This document shows positions 5,656 to 5,786 of a stretch of DNA of 5,786 bases, in pieces; within the stretch, counting starts at the first letter, position 1, and every line of letters begins with the position of its first letter. This DNA is from Gammaproteobacteria bacterium. GTDB taxonomy: Bacteria; Pseudomonadota; Gammaproteobacteria; BMS3Bbin11. The stretch covers positions 1-5,786 of the forward strand of contig JAUWVE010000098.1 in NCBI GenBank assembly GCA_030617565.1, read 5' to 3'. A program made the position numbers and the translations under genes. The notes beneath the pieces were generated by a model. The model was not told the DNA's origin, ran no database searches, and saw nothing but the letters and a program-made list of their open reading frames with translations.

Positions 5656-5786
5656 ATGGACATGCAAACGGCCATTCAATCTGTGATCTCGGGTAAAAAC
5701 CTGGCTTCAAGCGAAATGCGTCATGTCATGCAGCTGATCATGACCGGAGAAGCGACACCGGCGCAAGTCGGGGGTTTTCTCATCGG
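5656..5786 (+). CDS. trpD: Anthranilate phosphoribosyltransferase, N-terminal part (3'-partial)
   Basis: Only 43 codons are visible before the window ends in frame. TrpD transfers phosphoribosyl from PRPP to anthranilate, the second step of the tryptophan branch. The visible residues begin MDMQTAIQSVISGKNL and include MRHVMQLIMTGEATPAQVGGFLI, which matches the N-terminal helical domain of TrpD, where MxxIMxGEATPAQIGGFL is characteristic. The glycine-rich PRPP-binding site lies beyond the window. AAGGA (5643-5647) sits 8 bases before the ATG at 5656 and supports that start over the in-frame ATG at 5662. The gene follows trpG by 115 bases, which are mostly the 7-mer inverted repeat. Thymidine phosphorylase-family relatives share this fold, but the position after trpG makes TrpD the clear choice. 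Confidence 0.92.
   Translation, partial: MDMQTAIQSVISGKNLASSEMRHVMQLIMTGEATPAQVGGFLI

Overview
The window is a chromosomal segment of a gammaproteobacterium with roughly balanced base composition and more AT-rich intergenic DNA. The assignment rests on protein motifs and on gene order: a DUF2333-type membrane protein, then rpe, gph, trpE, trpG and trpD, all on the + strand. The rpe-gph-trpE and trpG-trpD arrangements are familiar in this class. The genus cannot be named from the sequence alone.

Layout. Bases 1-1002 hold the 3' part of a membrane-anchored protein of unknown function. Bases 1003-1505 are non-coding and contain a degenerate inverted-repeat pair about 305 bp across, then the rpe leader. 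rpe (1506-2198) makes ribulose-phosphate 3-epimerase and gph (2495-3178) makes a phosphoglycolate phosphatase of the HAD superfamily. trpE (3462-4949) and trpG (4962-5540) make the two subunits of anthranilate synthase. trpD (5656 to the window end) is the start of anthranilate phosphoribosyltransferase. Together they cover a pentose-phosphate/Calvin-cycle epimerase, a 2-phosphoglycolate salvage enzyme and the first two steps of tryptophan synthesis from chorismate.

The coding genes are ordinary; the interest is in the gaps. Directly after gph is a 15-codon reading frame, MENMIKKQEAWIWRW, with three UGG codons among its last five. It sits where a trp attenuator leader peptide (trpL) should be, but no convincing U-tract terminator follows. 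The space between it and trpE is instead occupied by a ~153 bp palindromic element.

A second, diverged copy of that element lies in the same orientation between rpe and gph, so gph is bracketed by direct copies about 1 kb apart. Three positions differ between the copies in a compensating way on both arms of their inverted repeats, which suggests that base pairing itself is maintained. The copy upstream of gph is nested inside a REP-like inverted pair. A further inverted repeat, built of tandem 7-mers, separates trpG from trpD.

No rRNA, tRNA, CRISPR array, transposase gene or defence system was seen.
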